A DNA stretch of 11,954 nucleotides. Source: Phycisphaera sp. (lineage in GTDB: Bacteria > Planctomycetota > Phycisphaerae > Phycisphaerales > Phycisphaeraceae). Shown in pieces: positions 1 through 7,119 of the stretch; within the stretch, counting starts at the first letter, position 1; each line of letters begins with the position of its first letter. Position numbers and translations under genes: made by a program. The notes below the pieces were generated by a model, which saw only the letters and a program-made list of their open reading frames with translations, had not been told where the DNA came from and did not search any database. The stretch lies in NCBI GenBank assembly GCA_029287335.1, contig JARFRI010000340.1:1-11954 (forward strand), read 5' to 3'.

Positions 1-2
1 TT

Positions 3-806
3 ACCGCGATGGGCCGGTTCAAGCATGAGGCGATCGCCGTCGAACCCAACAGCGGTGTCGTCTACCAGACCGAAGATCAACAGGACGGCGTGCTCTACCG
101 CTTCATCCCCAAGGTCCCGGGCAAACTGGTCGAAGGCGGCCGGCTGCAAGTGCTCGTGGTGATGGATAAGCCGTCGCTGGACATGCGCAACTGGGAGAAA
201 GTAAACAAGGACGACCTGCAAAACAGCGTGCGTGATCATGCTGATTTTGAGGTGCCTGCTGGCGAAAACCCGCCCATCCCCGTCGGTACGTCCATGGCTG
301 TGCATTGGCAGGATATCGACGATGTCGATCCGGCTGAAGACGACCTGCGCTACCGCGCGTTCAAGGCCGGGGCCGCTCGCTTCGCCCGCAACGAAGGCAT
401 GTGGTACGGCAACGACGCGGTCTACTTCGCCTCCACCACCGGCGGGCACAACGCCAAGGGACAGATCTGGCGCTACACCCCCAGCCCGCACGAAGGCACC
501 GCCGATGAAGCCAAGTCCCCCGCCACGCTGGAACTCTTCATTGAGCCGAACGACGAGACAGTCCTTCAGCACGCGGACAACCTCTGCATCGCAGACTTCG
601 GCGACGTCATCGTCTGCGAAGACGGCGGGCCGGTGAATCACGTGCTTGGGGTGACTCCCAAGGGACAAGTTTACAAGTTCGCCCGCAATCGGAAGAACAA
701 GAGCGAGTTCGCGGGTAGCTGCTTCAGCCCCGATGGATCCACCATGTTCGTCAACATCCAGAACCCTGGCCTAACGTTGGCGATCACCGGGCCCTGGGCG
801 GGTTAA
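3..806 (+). CDS. PhoX/DUF839-family phosphatase, C-terminal part
   Basis: The reading frame is open at the left edge and ends with TAA at 804-806, so only about 267 C-terminal residues are visible; the ATG at base 9 is internal. The protein resembles the PhoX (DUF839) beta-propeller family, which are usually exported, metal-dependent (calcium and iron) phosphomonoesterases that release phosphate from organic esters. Visible family features are the RFKHEAIAV segment at the start, the following TED...GVLYRF strand, a CEDGG motif near residue 203 of the visible part, and the ending FSPDGSTMFVNIQNPG...ITGPW, which is the typical last blade. The signal peptide and first half lie outside the window. 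The next gene begins 101 bases later on the same strand. Some DUF839 members have no proven phosphatase activity, so the enzyme call is by family only. Confidence 0.85.
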   Translation, partial: TAMGRFKHEAIAVEPNSGVVYQTEDQQDGVLYRFIPKVPGKLVEGGRLQVLVVMDKPSLDMRNWEKVNKDDLQNSVRDHADFEVPAGENPPIPVGTSMAVHWQDIDDVDPAEDDLRYRAFKAGAARFARNEGMWYGNDAVYFASTTGGHNAKGQIWRYTPSPHEGTADEAKSPATLELFIEPNDETVLQHADNLCIADFGDVIVCEDGGPVNHVLGVTPKGQVYKFARNRKNKSEFAGSCFSPDGSTMFVNIQNPGLTLAITGPWAG

Positions 807-809
807 GTG

Positions 810-838
810 ATTGGGCCATTCCCGTGTAACCGGCCAAT
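810..838 (+). terminator. Possible weak terminator hairpin after the PhoX-like gene
   Basis: ATTGG at 810-814 pairs with CCAAT at 834-838, continued by CC/GG (816-817 with 832-833) after one bulged G. The loop is about 14 bases. The T-run that follows is poor, so it may only slow or protect the transcript. It begins four bases after the stop codon. Confidence 0.3.
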
Positions 839-876
839 CGTTATAAAAGTGTTTGATCTGTCGGGGTTTGGCCGGT

Positions 877-894
877 CGTGTCTTGTCCGACACG
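877..894. promoter_or_regulatory. Perfect 6-bp inverted repeat just upstream of the ABC permease
   Basis: CGTGTC (877-882), a six-base spacer, then GACACG (889-894) form a perfect dyad ending 13 bases before the permease ATG at 908. It could be an operator for a dimeric repressor or an mRNA stem that masks the ribosome site; there is no clear Shine-Dalgarno sequence between it and the ATG. A TATAAA (842-847) upstream could be a -10 box, but no good -35 partner is seen. The role is inferred from position only. Confidence 0.35.
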
Positions 895-907
895 CTAAAC
901 TCTGGCC

Positions 908-2731
908 ATGCAACTTCGCGGCCGAGATGTTTACCGAGCCACGCTCTACACCGGGATCCTCGGCATCATGCTGATGTTTCTGGTCTGGCCGATTGTGCTG
1001 ACGGTCCGTGGCGGATTCGTCAGTAGCGATGGTGGGTTCACGCTCGACTATTTCTTCGGGGAAGGGACAGGCGTCCTGCGCGACCCGCTTTATCTCCGCG
1101 GCCTGCTCAATGCGTTTCTCATTGCCGTGTGTACGACACTGTTGTGCCTGATTGTCACCCTGCCCATGGCCGCGATCGCAACGAAGCGCGACTTCCCCGG
1201 CAAGGCAGCCGTCAGTGCGCTCGTCCTCGTCCCGCTGATCCTGCCACCTTTCGTCGGCGCGATTGGCTTGCGTGCCATCCTCGGCCGTACCGGTTCGGTC
1301 AATGCTTTCCTTCAATGGACCGGCATCCTCAGCCCCGATCATCCGGGCATCGACTTCCTCGCAGGTCAATTCCACCTGCCTCTGTTCGGAGAGTTCAACG
1401 GCGTCTTCTTCGCCGTCGTCTTGATGGAGGCCCTACACCTCTACCCCATCCTCTACCTCAACATCACCGCGTCGATGGCCAACCTCGATCCCTCGCTCGA
1501 CGAGGCCGCGCTCAACCTGGGCGCGGGCAAGTGGCGGCGATTCTTCAAATGCACCCTGCCGCTGATCCTACCGGGCATCTTCGCCGGCTCGACCATCGTT
1601 TTCATCTGGTCGTTCACCGAACTGGGCACCCCGCTTATGTTCGAGTACACCGATGTGACACCCGTCCAGGTGTTTTATGGCCTGACGGAGATCACATCCA
1701 GCCAGAGGCCCTACGCGTTGGTCGTCGTGATGCTCGTCTCAGCCTTGGCTCTCTACATGCTCGGCAAGTTCGCCTTCGGTGGGCGCGCCTATGAGATGCA
1801 GTCCAAGGCCCAGCACGCCCAAGCACTCAAACGACTCACCGGCGTCAAAGCCTTCGCCGCCGCATCACTCTTCATCGGCATCACCGCGCTAGCGATCCTC
1901 CCGCATATCGGCGTTATCCTCAACTCGCTCTCCGGTATGACCGCAGGCAACGACTGGTACAAAACGGTCCTGCCACAGTCATTGACGACCGAACACTTCG
2001 AGGGGATGCTCCAGCACAGCCTGGCCGTGCCGTCGATTATTAACTCGCTGATCTACGCGTTGTCGGCAATGGTGTTCGCAGTGATCCTCGGCCTGGCGAT
2101 CGCTTACCTCACCGTGCGCGTGAAGATCCGCGGCGGCTGGATCCTCGACACGCTCGGCATGCTACCACTAGCCGTGCCTGGTCTCGTCATGGCGTTTGGT
2201 TATGTGGCGATGAGTCTGGAATGGCCGTTTAAGCCGATGTCGGATTTCTTTGCCGCACGCGGAATGGATACGGTCGCGGGCCTGCTGCAAGTCCGTGGCG
2301 AGGCGCCTAACCCGCTGGTGTTCCTGATCGTCGCGTACACCATCCGTCGGCTGCCGTACATCTTGCGATCGGCCGCTGCGGGCCTGGAACAAACCTCCGG
2401 CCAACTCGAAGAAGCGGCGCTGAACCTCGGTGCCTCGCTGATGACCGCGATCCGGCGGATCGTTGTGCCCTTGATCCTCGCCAACCTGATCGCGGGTGCG
2501 ATCCTGGTGTTTGCCTTTGCGATGCTGGAGGTGAGCGATTCCCTGATCCTGGCCGAGCGTGCCCAGCATTTCCCGGTGACCAAGGCGATCTGGACGCTGT
2601 ACAACCGCCTGGGTGATGGCCAATACATCGCCAGCGCCATGGGCGTCTGGGGCATGGCCCTGCTCGCGGTGACGCTAATCGGTGCGAGTGTCCTGATGGG
2701 CAAGAAACTGGGCGCGATCTTCCGGGTGTAG
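908..2731 (+). CDS. Two-domain ABC transporter permease (iron(III)/thiamine/phosphonate type)
   Basis: This 607-residue inner-membrane protein has two fused permease halves and about 12 hydrophobic segments. Each half carries the cytoplasmic EAA loop that docks the ATPase: LDEAALNLGAGKWRRF around residues 197-212 and LEEAALNLGASLMTAIRR around 500-517, both followed by a PLIL segment. Fused architecture and loop sequence match the FbpB/AfuB, ThiP and PhnU-like branch of binding-protein-dependent importers, which take up iron(III), thiamine or aminoethylphosphonate; the substrate cannot be read from the permease. The ATG at 908 gives a charged N-terminus (MQLRGRDVYR) followed directly by the first helix, although the ribosome site is poor. 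No ATPase or solute-binding protein is present in the visible sequence, so the partners lie further left or elsewhere. The PhoX-like neighbour would fit a phosphonate or phosphate-ester role, but that is a guess from context. Confidence 0.88.
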   Translation: MQLRGRDVYRATLYTGILGIMLMFLVWPIVLTVRGGFVSSDGGFTLDYFFGEGTGVLRDPLYLRGLLNAFLIAVCTTLLCLIVTLPMAAIATKRDFPGKAAVSALVLVPLILPPFVGAIGLRAILGRTGSVNAFLQWTGILSPDHPGIDFLAGQFHLPLFGEFNGVFFAVVLMEALHLYPILYLNITASMANLDPSLDEAALNLGAGKWRRFFKCTLPLILPGIFAGSTIVFIWSFTELGTPLMFEYTDVTPVQVFYGLTEITSSQRPYALVVVMLVSALALYMLGKFAFGGRAYEMQSKAQHAQALKRLTGVKAFAAASLFIGITALAILPHIGVILNSLSGMTAGNDWYKTVLPQSLTTEHFEGMLQHSLAVPSIINSLIYALSAMVFAVILGLAIAYLTVRVKIRGGWILDTLGMLPLAVPGLVMAFGYVAMSLEWPFKPMSDFFAARGMDTVAGLLQVRGEAPNPLVFLIVAYTIRRLPYILRSAAAGLEQTSGQLEEAALNLGASLMTAIRRIVVPLILANLIAGAILVFAFAMLEVSDSLILAERAQHFPVTKAIWTLYNRLGDGQYIASAMGVWGMALLAVTLIGASVLMGKKLGAIFRV

Positions 2732-2744
2732 TTGCATGCCTATT

Positions 2745-2808
2745 AACCACGAAGACACGAAGGGCACGATGGAATGCCTTACTTCGTGCCCTTCGCGTCT
2801 TCGTGGTT
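2745..2808. repeat. Long inverted repeat / stem-loop built from CACGAAG units
   Basis: The left arm 2745-2769 and right arm 2784-2808 are 25 bases each and complementary except at one position, around a 14-base loop. Each arm is itself a short tandem series: CACGAAGA, CACGAAGGG, CACGA. It starts 13 bases after the permease stop and ends 25 bases before the hydrolase start. It has no coding potential of its own and looks like a dispersed intergenic repeat of the REP/MITE-like sort. In the transcript it would fold into a very stable hairpin that could end or stabilise the permease mRNA, but no U-run follows. Confidence 0.8.
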
Positions 2809-2833
2809 CAATTTAATCGGTTCTCTACTCATA

Positions 2834-3673
2834 ATGAAGACACTGAAACGCCGCATCATGACCTGGCTGATCATTCTTTTCTCGTTGTACGCCATCTACT
2901 GCGGGCTGTTGTTCTTTTTTCAGACCAAGTTGATCTTCCCGGCGAGTATGGCGGGACAGGCGGGGAATCTGTTGCCAACGGTGGATACGCAGGTGATTGC
3001 TTTGCGGACGGAGCAAGGCACGACCACCGCTTGGCTGATCCCGTCTGCAGATGCGAGTGGCGACACCCCCGCCCCTCTGGCGGTGTTCTTTCATGGCAAT
3101 GCGGAGTTGATGGACCACCAGCACGCGATCATCGATCTTTATCACAGCCTTGGTGTCAGTGTCTTAATGGTTGAGTACCGGGGCTACGGGCACAGCGAAG
3201 GGACGCCTTCGGAGTCGCATATTGTTGCGGATACGCTGGAAGTGTTGGAGCAGGTCTTGCAGCGCGATGATGTTGCGAAAGACAAACTCGTGCTTCACGG
3301 CCGATCCATCGGTGGCGGGATGGCAGCACAGGTCGCGCTGAAGACCAAGTCAACAGCGATGATCGTCGAAAGCACTTTTACGAGCGTCTCGGGCATGGCG
3401 ATGCGCTTTGGCGTGCCGCCCTTCATCGTCACAAGCCCGTTGAAATCGGAAGACGCGTTTAAGCAGTTATCCCTTCCGACCTTGATCATGCACGGTCGAC
3501 GCGACTCGATCGTATCGGGCAGCCATGCGGCAAGGTTAGCCGCCGCGGCAAAGGACTCGACCGTGGTCATGTTTGATTCGGACCACAATGATCTGCCTAA
3601 CGGCTCTGAAGTCACTCTTTATCGCAACGAGGTTGAAGCGTTGCTAAAACGCGCGGGCGTCTTGCCTGAGTGA
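2834..3673 (+). CDS. Membrane-anchored alpha/beta hydrolase
   Basis: A 279-residue protein with an N-terminal hydrophobic anchor (about residues 9-29, after the basic MKTLKRR) and an alpha/beta-hydrolase fold. Visible catalytic features are the oxyanion motif FFHGN (85-89), the EYRGYGHSEG strand (114-123), the nucleophile elbow GRSIGG with Ser158, the acid Asp224 in HGRRDS, and His251 in DSDHND. The pattern resembles the ABHD12/13/17 and YfhR-like serine hydrolases (esterase, thioesterase or lipase); the substrate is unknown. The anchor suggests action at the inner membrane, probably facing the periplasm, or cytosolic attachment. An upstream ATG at 2774 would add 20 residues encoded by the stem-loop repeat, so 2834 is the more credible start; no strong ribosome site is visible for either. 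It converges with rpsG, 87 bases apart. Confidence 0.85.
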   Translation: MKTLKRRIMTWLIILFSLYAIYCGLLFFFQTKLIFPASMAGQAGNLLPTVDTQVIALRTEQGTTTAWLIPSADASGDTPAPLAVFFHGNAELMDHQHAIIDLYHSLGVSVLMVEYRGYGHSEGTPSESHIVADTLEVLEQVLQRDDVAKDKLVLHGRSIGGGMAAQVALKTKSTAMIVESTFTSVSGMAMRFGVPPFIVTSPLKSEDAFKQLSLPTLIMHGRRDSIVSGSHAARLAAAAKDSTVVMFDSDHNDLPNGSEVTLYRNEVEALLKRAGVLPE

Positions 3674-3691
3674 CATCTCACCGGCTACACA

Positions 3692-3719
3692 GAAAATAAC
3701 CCCGACCTTGCGGCCGGGG
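3692..3719 (-). terminator. Intrinsic terminator of rpsG
   Basis: Read on the minus strand, CCCCGGCC, the GNRA-type loop GCAA, then GGTCGGGG form an 8-bp stem with one G-U pair, followed directly by TTATTTTC. The stem occupies 3700-3719 and the T-rich tail 3692-3699, about 40 bases past the rpsG stop. In the plus direction the same stem has an A-C mismatch and no adjacent T-run, so it should work mainly for rpsG; weaker action on the convergent hydrolase transcript is possible. Confidence 0.85.
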
Positions 3720-3760
3720 CTAGTGATGTTTTGGTTACGGCGTTTTGATGCCGAGAGGTC

Positions 3761-4237
3761 TTACCACGCGAAGTGGGCGAAGGCCTTGTTGGCCTCGGCC
3801 ATGCGGTGGGTCTGCTCGCGCTGGTTGGCGGCCTTGCCTTCGCCGCGGGCGGCGTCGGACAGTTCTTTGGCTAGGCGGAGGTACATCGGCTTACCACGCT
3901 CGGCACGGGCGGCGGTGATGATCCAGCGGAAGGCCAGCGATTGCTGACGCTTCTTGTTGACCTGCATAGGAACCTGGTAGTTCGCGCCGCCGACACGCTT
4001 GGAGCGGACTTCGACGTTGGGGCGGACGTTTTCAAGGGCCTTGTGGAAGATTTCGATCGCGGGCTCGTCGCCGTTGTTGCGTTTCTCGATCTCGTCGAAG
4101 GCGTCGTAAAGAATTCGTTGTGCGACGGATTTCTTACCGTCGAGCATGACGCAGTTGATAAAGCGGGCGAGCGTCTTGTCGCCGTACTTAGGGTCTGGTT
4201 TAAGTTGTTCTTCTGACTTGGTGAATCCACGGCCCAT
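3761..4237 (-). CDS. rpsG: Small-subunit ribosomal protein S7 (uS7)
   Basis: This 158-residue protein is the S7 primary assembly protein, which binds the 3' major domain of 16S rRNA and forms part of the mRNA exit and E-site region. Its length is close to the common 156-residue short form. Signatures are KPDPKYG (13-19), FINCVMLDGKK (26-36), NVRPNVEVRSKRVGGANYQVP-type core (70-90), LAFRWI (101-106) and the ending HRMAEANKAFAHF. The ATG at 4237 is preceded by AAGGAG (4245-4250) with a 7-base gap, an excellent ribosome site. It follows rpsL after 141 bases and is closed by its own terminator, so fusA and tuf, which normally follow in the str operon, are absent here. In E. coli S7 represses translation of this operon from the rpsL-rpsG spacer. 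Confidence 0.98.
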   Translation of the reverse strand: MGRGFTKSEEQLKPDPKYGDKTLARFINCVMLDGKKSVAQRILYDAFDEIEKRNNGDEPAIEIFHKALENVRPNVEVRSKRVGGANYQVPMQVNKKRQQSLAFRWIITAARAERGKPMYLRLAKELSDAARGEGKAANQREQTHRMAEANKAFAHFAW

Positions 4238-4378
4238 GATGGGGCTCCTTGTGTCAGGCGGCGGTCGGCTCTCAGTTGGCCGATTGGTTCACCGAATGGC
4301 GACGTGCCAAAACGATTACTGCCGCGGGACGAATAGTTGAATCGGTTGATCGAGTGCTAAGCCACATGCGGCTTGTTT
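4238..4378 (-). promoter_or_regulatory. rpsL-rpsG spacer, possible S7 autoregulatory leader
   Basis: The 141-base spacer is longer than the roughly 100-base spacer of E. coli, where S7 binds to repress translation. On the minus strand it starts with a hairpin just after rpsL (AAGCCG, CATG, TGGCTT; 4359-4374) and ends with the strong rpsG ribosome site at 4245-4250. A second imperfect dyad with a GGT/ACC core lies in its rpsG-proximal half. The hairpin has no T-run in the direction of rpsL transcription (its T-run is on the other strand), so it does not look like an rpsL terminator. The control function is inferred from position and from E. coli; no match to the E. coli structure was made. Confidence 0.3.
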
Positions 4379-4753
4379 TTAGCCCTTAGGCTTCTTAACG
4401 CCGTACTTGGATCGGCCACGCTTACGGCCATCAACACCGAGAGTGTCCAGCGCGCCGCGGACGACGTGGTAGCGAACACCAGGTAGGTCACGAACACGAC
4501 CGCCACGGACGAGCACGATGCTGTGCTCCTGGAGGTTGTGGCCTTCGCCGCCGATGTACGCGGTGACCTCTTTGCCGTTGGATAGGCGGACACGCGCGAC
4601 CTTACGAAGCGCGGAGTTCGGCTTCTTGGGGGTCACGGTCTTGACCTGTAGGCAGACACCGCGACGCTGTGGGCACTTATCCAGGTCTTTGACCTTGGAC
4701 TTGAACTTGGGCGTACGGCGTGGATTGTTAACCAGTTGATTGATCGTTGGCAT
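4379..4753 (-). CDS. rpsL: Small-subunit ribosomal protein S12 (uS12)
   Basis: A 124-residue protein equal in length to typical S12, which sits at the decoding centre and controls accuracy. It starts MPTINQLV and shows the hallmark [13 protein letters not shown] (41-53), [10 protein letters not shown] (69-78) and [16 protein letters not shown] (81-96). Lys43 is the wild-type residue, but position 88, normally Lys, is Arg (codon CGT). In Mycobacterium tuberculosis, which has the same numbering, K88R is a known streptomycin-resistance change. Asp89, the residue methylthiolated by RimO in E. coli, is kept. The gene has a sigma70-like promoter upstream and starts a two-gene rpsL-rpsG unit. The upstream neighbours are glycosyltransferases rather than rpoBC. 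Confidence 0.98.
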   Translation of the reverse strand: MPTINQLVNNPRRTPKFKSKVKDLDKCPQRRGVCLQVKTVTPKKPNSALRKVARVRLSNGKEVTAYIGGEGHNLQEHSIVLVRGGRVRDLPGVRYHVVRGALDTLGVDGRKRGRSKYGVKKPKG

Positions 4754-4797
4754 GCGGCGTCTCTTGGCGCAGGGTTGTTCGGTGTATCGAGCCGGGC

Positions 4798-4826
4798 AGT
4801 CTAGGCGAATCTACGGTGATATGCAA
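4798..4826 (-). promoter_or_regulatory. rpsL: Sigma70-like promoter of rpsL-rpsG
   Basis: On the minus strand TTGCAT (4821-4826) and TAGACT (4798-4803) are separated by exactly 17 bases, which puts transcription start near 4790 and gives a leader of about 40 bases before the rpsL ATG. A small dyad, GCAAG-GCCG-CTTGC (4822-4835), overlaps the -35 side and could be an operator or the weak 3' hairpin of the preceding glycosyltransferase transcript. The leader has only a weak ribosome site (AAGAGA). Confidence 0.6.
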
Positions 4827-4849
4827 GCGGCCTTGCGGGATATGGGGCA

Positions 4850-6007
4850 TTAGGCCGGTTCTCCCTGAAGCTGGACCCAGTGGTCGATAAATTGGGCCAG
4901 AACTGGCGTCTGAGGCGATTCGGCGGGCTTTACGCCATCGACCGTACCGCCGCCTTCCCAGTGAGCGTGCTGCTGACGGATCGCCGCCAACAAGGCAACC
5001 GGCTGGGCCGGGGAGGCAAGAACGCTGCCGCCTGCCTTCGAAACCTCGTCGGCGACGCCGCAGGCGGTGGTCGTGATAATCGGCTTGCTTAGGCCCAGTG
5101 CAGGCCTGACCGCCCAGCCCGCAGGGTCGTGGCTTGTTGGGCACGCGATTAAGTCGCTGGCAGAGATCAGTTCTTGGAGCAGGCCTGTCTTGCCCATAAA
5201 GCGGACACGATCGCGGAGGCCAAGCTGACCGATCCAGACCAGGTGCGTGTAGCGGCTCGGACCGGCCATAAGCAAGACCGCATCCACCCCCTGCTCAATC
5301 AACGGCTTAACAGCCCGAAGCATTGTCTCAACACCGTCGAGATGAGCATTGACGAACGGGAAGACGATCCAGTAGCTATCACTGCTTAGGCCCCATGCCC
5401 GAGCGAGTTGCTGGCGTAATTGAGATGCCCGGTCAACCTTGACCCGCTGCTCGGGCTGCGTGATGCTGGCCAATTCGATCGGCACTTCTTTGCCCATCAG
5501 GTCTGCCTGCAATTGTGCCTTGAGTTGTTGGCTGATGGCGATGTAGGTCTTTACCGTGTCTCGCGACATCGCCCGGTGTTCGAGCAGGTGTGCCGAGGCG
5601 ATGCTAGGCCGTAAATCAATCAGGCGCTCCAAAAGCTGGTTGAGTATCCCGGATCGCAGATTACGCCTGGTGCGGCTGCGAGCGCGCAAGGTCCCAGCCA
5701 AGGGCACCATGATGGTCGCGGGCACGGTGCTGAGCATTGAGATCGTGTGGTCCGGCTTCGTATTGGCTAAGGCTTGGGTCAGCCATCGCGGGTAGCGAAT
5801 CATCGCCAGCCAGACCCGTCGCGGCTTCACCCCTGCCACGATTAAATCGACTCGTGAATCGAGTCCTTCATCTTTACCCGACAGCGAAAACAGGGTGATG
5901 CGGTAGCCGCGCTCAACGAGGCCATTAGCTAACGCAATCGTCTGCGCCCCGACGGGTTGCTGCGCATCTAGAACGCCACAGATGATCGCGAGATGCATCG
6001 CCTTCAC
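4850..6007 (-). CDS. Glycosyltransferase, GT4-like (GT-B fold)
   Basis: This 385-residue protein has the two-Rossmann layout of GT-B enzymes: an N-terminal acceptor half beginning MHLAIICG, a linker with TYIAISQQLKAQL (153-165), and a C-terminal donor half with LLMAGPSRYT (245-254), VRFMGKTG (268-275) and SASDLIACP (282-290). It most resembles WaaG/RfaG-like transferases that add a sugar to LPS core. The usual E-x7-E donor motif is altered to D294...P302 in the segment SHDPAGWAVRPALG, so donor binding may differ or activity may be lost. The GTG start at 6007 overlaps the stop of the GT9 gene as GTGA, implying translational coupling; an ATG three codons in (5998) is possible. It is the last gene of the pyrB-gmk-HAD-GT9-GT4 run. 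Donor and acceptor are unknown. Confidence 0.75.
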   Translation of the reverse strand: MKAMHLAIICGVLDAQQPVGAQTIALANGLVERGYRITLFSLSGKDEGLDSRVDLIVAGVKPRRVWLAMIRYPRWLTQALANTKPDHTISMLSTVPATIMVPLAGTLRARSRTRRNLRSGILNQLLERLIDLRPSIASAHLLEHRAMSRDTVKTYIAISQQLKAQLQADLMGKEVPIELASITQPEQRVKVDRASQLRQQLARAWGLSSDSYWIVFPFVNAHLDGVETMLRAVKPLIEQGVDAVLLMAGPSRYTHLVWIGQLGLRDRVRFMGKTGLLQELISASDLIACPTSHDPAGWAVRPALGLSKPIITTTACGVADEVSKAGGSVLASPAQPVALLAAIRQQHAHWEGGGTVDGVKPAESPQTPVLAQFIDHWVQLQGEPA

Positions 6008-7107
6008 GAGCGGGGTCCCGAGACGGAGAGCTTTCGGGTGGTTTCGTATAGCTGGCTGGCGTGCTCAAAGACCTCGTCGGCGTGGAGCACGTCCAGGCTG
6101 GCCCTGCCTTTAAATTGCGGATCGCTCTTCGCGCGTAGGCTGATGCCCTCGGACACCACCTGCTCCTCATGCGAAAGCATCAGACCTGAACCCTGTGGAG
6201 ACGTTGGGCCAAAGAGGGTCAGCACAGGGATATCCATCGCAGCGGCAAGGTAGCGCGGACCCGCATCATTGGTCACCATCATCCGACTGCTTGCGACCAT
6301 GGCTTTGAGCAGGTGTAGGTCACTGCCTAACTCAGGCAGATCGACGATCGGCACTTTCGCACGGTCCAACAACTCCTGAACAACATCGCGCTCTGCCGGC
6401 GTGCCCGTGACGACAGGGGTCAGGCCGTATCGCTCGTTGAGCATTTCGCAGAGATGAGCCATCCGGCGTGGTGACCATCGCCGGTCGGGCGTTGGTGCGC
6501 CGGGGTTGATCAGCAGCAGTTCGTCGCGTGACGGATCGATACCGACATCGTTGAGACGTTGATTGAGTCGCCCCATCGCTTCGGGGTGTACGACTTGATG
6601 CATCGCCGGGCTGGGGTGGACCGCGCCGAGATAGCGGGCAAAAGCAAGGTAGCTGTCGATCGTCGCGCTTTTACTTTTCTCATTTTTATTGCGAGGCGTA
6701 ACGAGGCGGTCGGTCAGCAGCACCGCCCTACCCTCGGACTCATAGCCAATGCGTCGCTTGATTCCTGCAACCGCAGGCAATGCCGCCGCTTTGAACGTCA
6801 TTGGAAAAATGACTGCGGTATCAAAGCCACCTCGTGACAGGCGACGGCCCAGGCCGATCGCCGAGGCACGCTTGCCGGTCTTACGCTTTTGTTTGCTGCG
6901 TTTGCGGATGGACAAGACGCGATCAATGCAGTCCAGCCCATACAGCACAGGCCGAAGCCGGCGCTTAACCAGCACGGTGATGTGCGTATCGCGATGTGCT
7001 TGCGCGATGGCGTGCAGTGCAGCCGTGGCCATGACGGATTCGCCCAGTAACCGGGGCATAATCACGAGCAGGCGTTGGCAAGGGATATCGGTGGGTTTAA
7101 GTTTCAT
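6004..7107 (-). CDS. Glycosyltransferase family 9, heptosyltransferase-like
   Basis: A 367-residue GT9 protein of the WaaC/WaaF kind, which transfers heptose from ADP-heptose to the inner core of LPS at the cytoplasmic face of the inner membrane. Visible signatures are LLVIMPRLLGESVMATAAL near the N-terminus (13-31), NPGAPTPDRRWSP (201-213), VVTGTPAERDVV (232-243), and VTNDAGPRYLAAAMDIPVL (278-296) followed by LFGPTSP (298-304), the nucleotide-sugar site. In family members the N-terminal loop usually reads GD; here it is GE (Glu23), a conservative change at a possible catalytic acid. A very basic stretch (RKRSKQKRKTGKR, 68-80) may bind membrane or substrate. The ATG lies 12 bases after the stop of the HAD gene, and the 3' end overlaps the GT4 gene by 4 bases. 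The acceptor sugar is unknown, and other GT9 roles are possible. Confidence 0.85.
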   Translation of the reverse strand: MKLKPTDIPCQRLLVIMPRLLGESVMATAALHAIAQAHRDTHITVLVKRRLRPVLYGLDCIDRVLSIRKRSKQKRKTGKRASAIGLGRRLSRGGFDTAVIFPMTFKAAALPAVAGIKRRIGYESEGRAVLLTDRLVTPRNKNEKSKSATIDSYLAFARYLGAVHPSPAMHQVVHPEAMGRLNQRLNDVGIDPSRDELLLINPGAPTPDRRWSPRRMAHLCEMLNERYGLTPVVTGTPAERDVVQELLDRAKVPIVDLPELGSDLHLLKAMVASSRMMVTNDAGPRYLAAAMDIPVLTLFGPTSPQGSGLMLSHEEQVVSEGISLRAKSDPQFKGRASLDVLHADEVFEHASQLYETTRKLSVSGPRS

Positions 7108-7119
7108 GCCGGGCCCTTT

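Noticed and set aside
803..1375. Minus-strand open frame opposite the start of the ABC permease
   Set aside because: Its product is rich in charged low-complexity residues with no recognisable domain, and it lies opposite a strongly supported membrane protein; it is a shadow of GC-rich codon use.
2774..2833. A 20-residue N-terminal extension of the alpha/beta hydrolase starting at 2774
   Set aside because: These codons fall within or just after the stem-loop repeat and would put a non-typical segment ahead of the basic-plus-hydrophobic anchor. The ATG at 2834 gives a normal anchor.
4359..4380. Hairpin plus T-run (AAGCCA-CATG-CGGCTT then GTTTTT) looking like a terminator
   Set aside because: The T-run follows the stem only on the plus strand, where no gene is being transcribed; for rpsL the run is on the wrong side.
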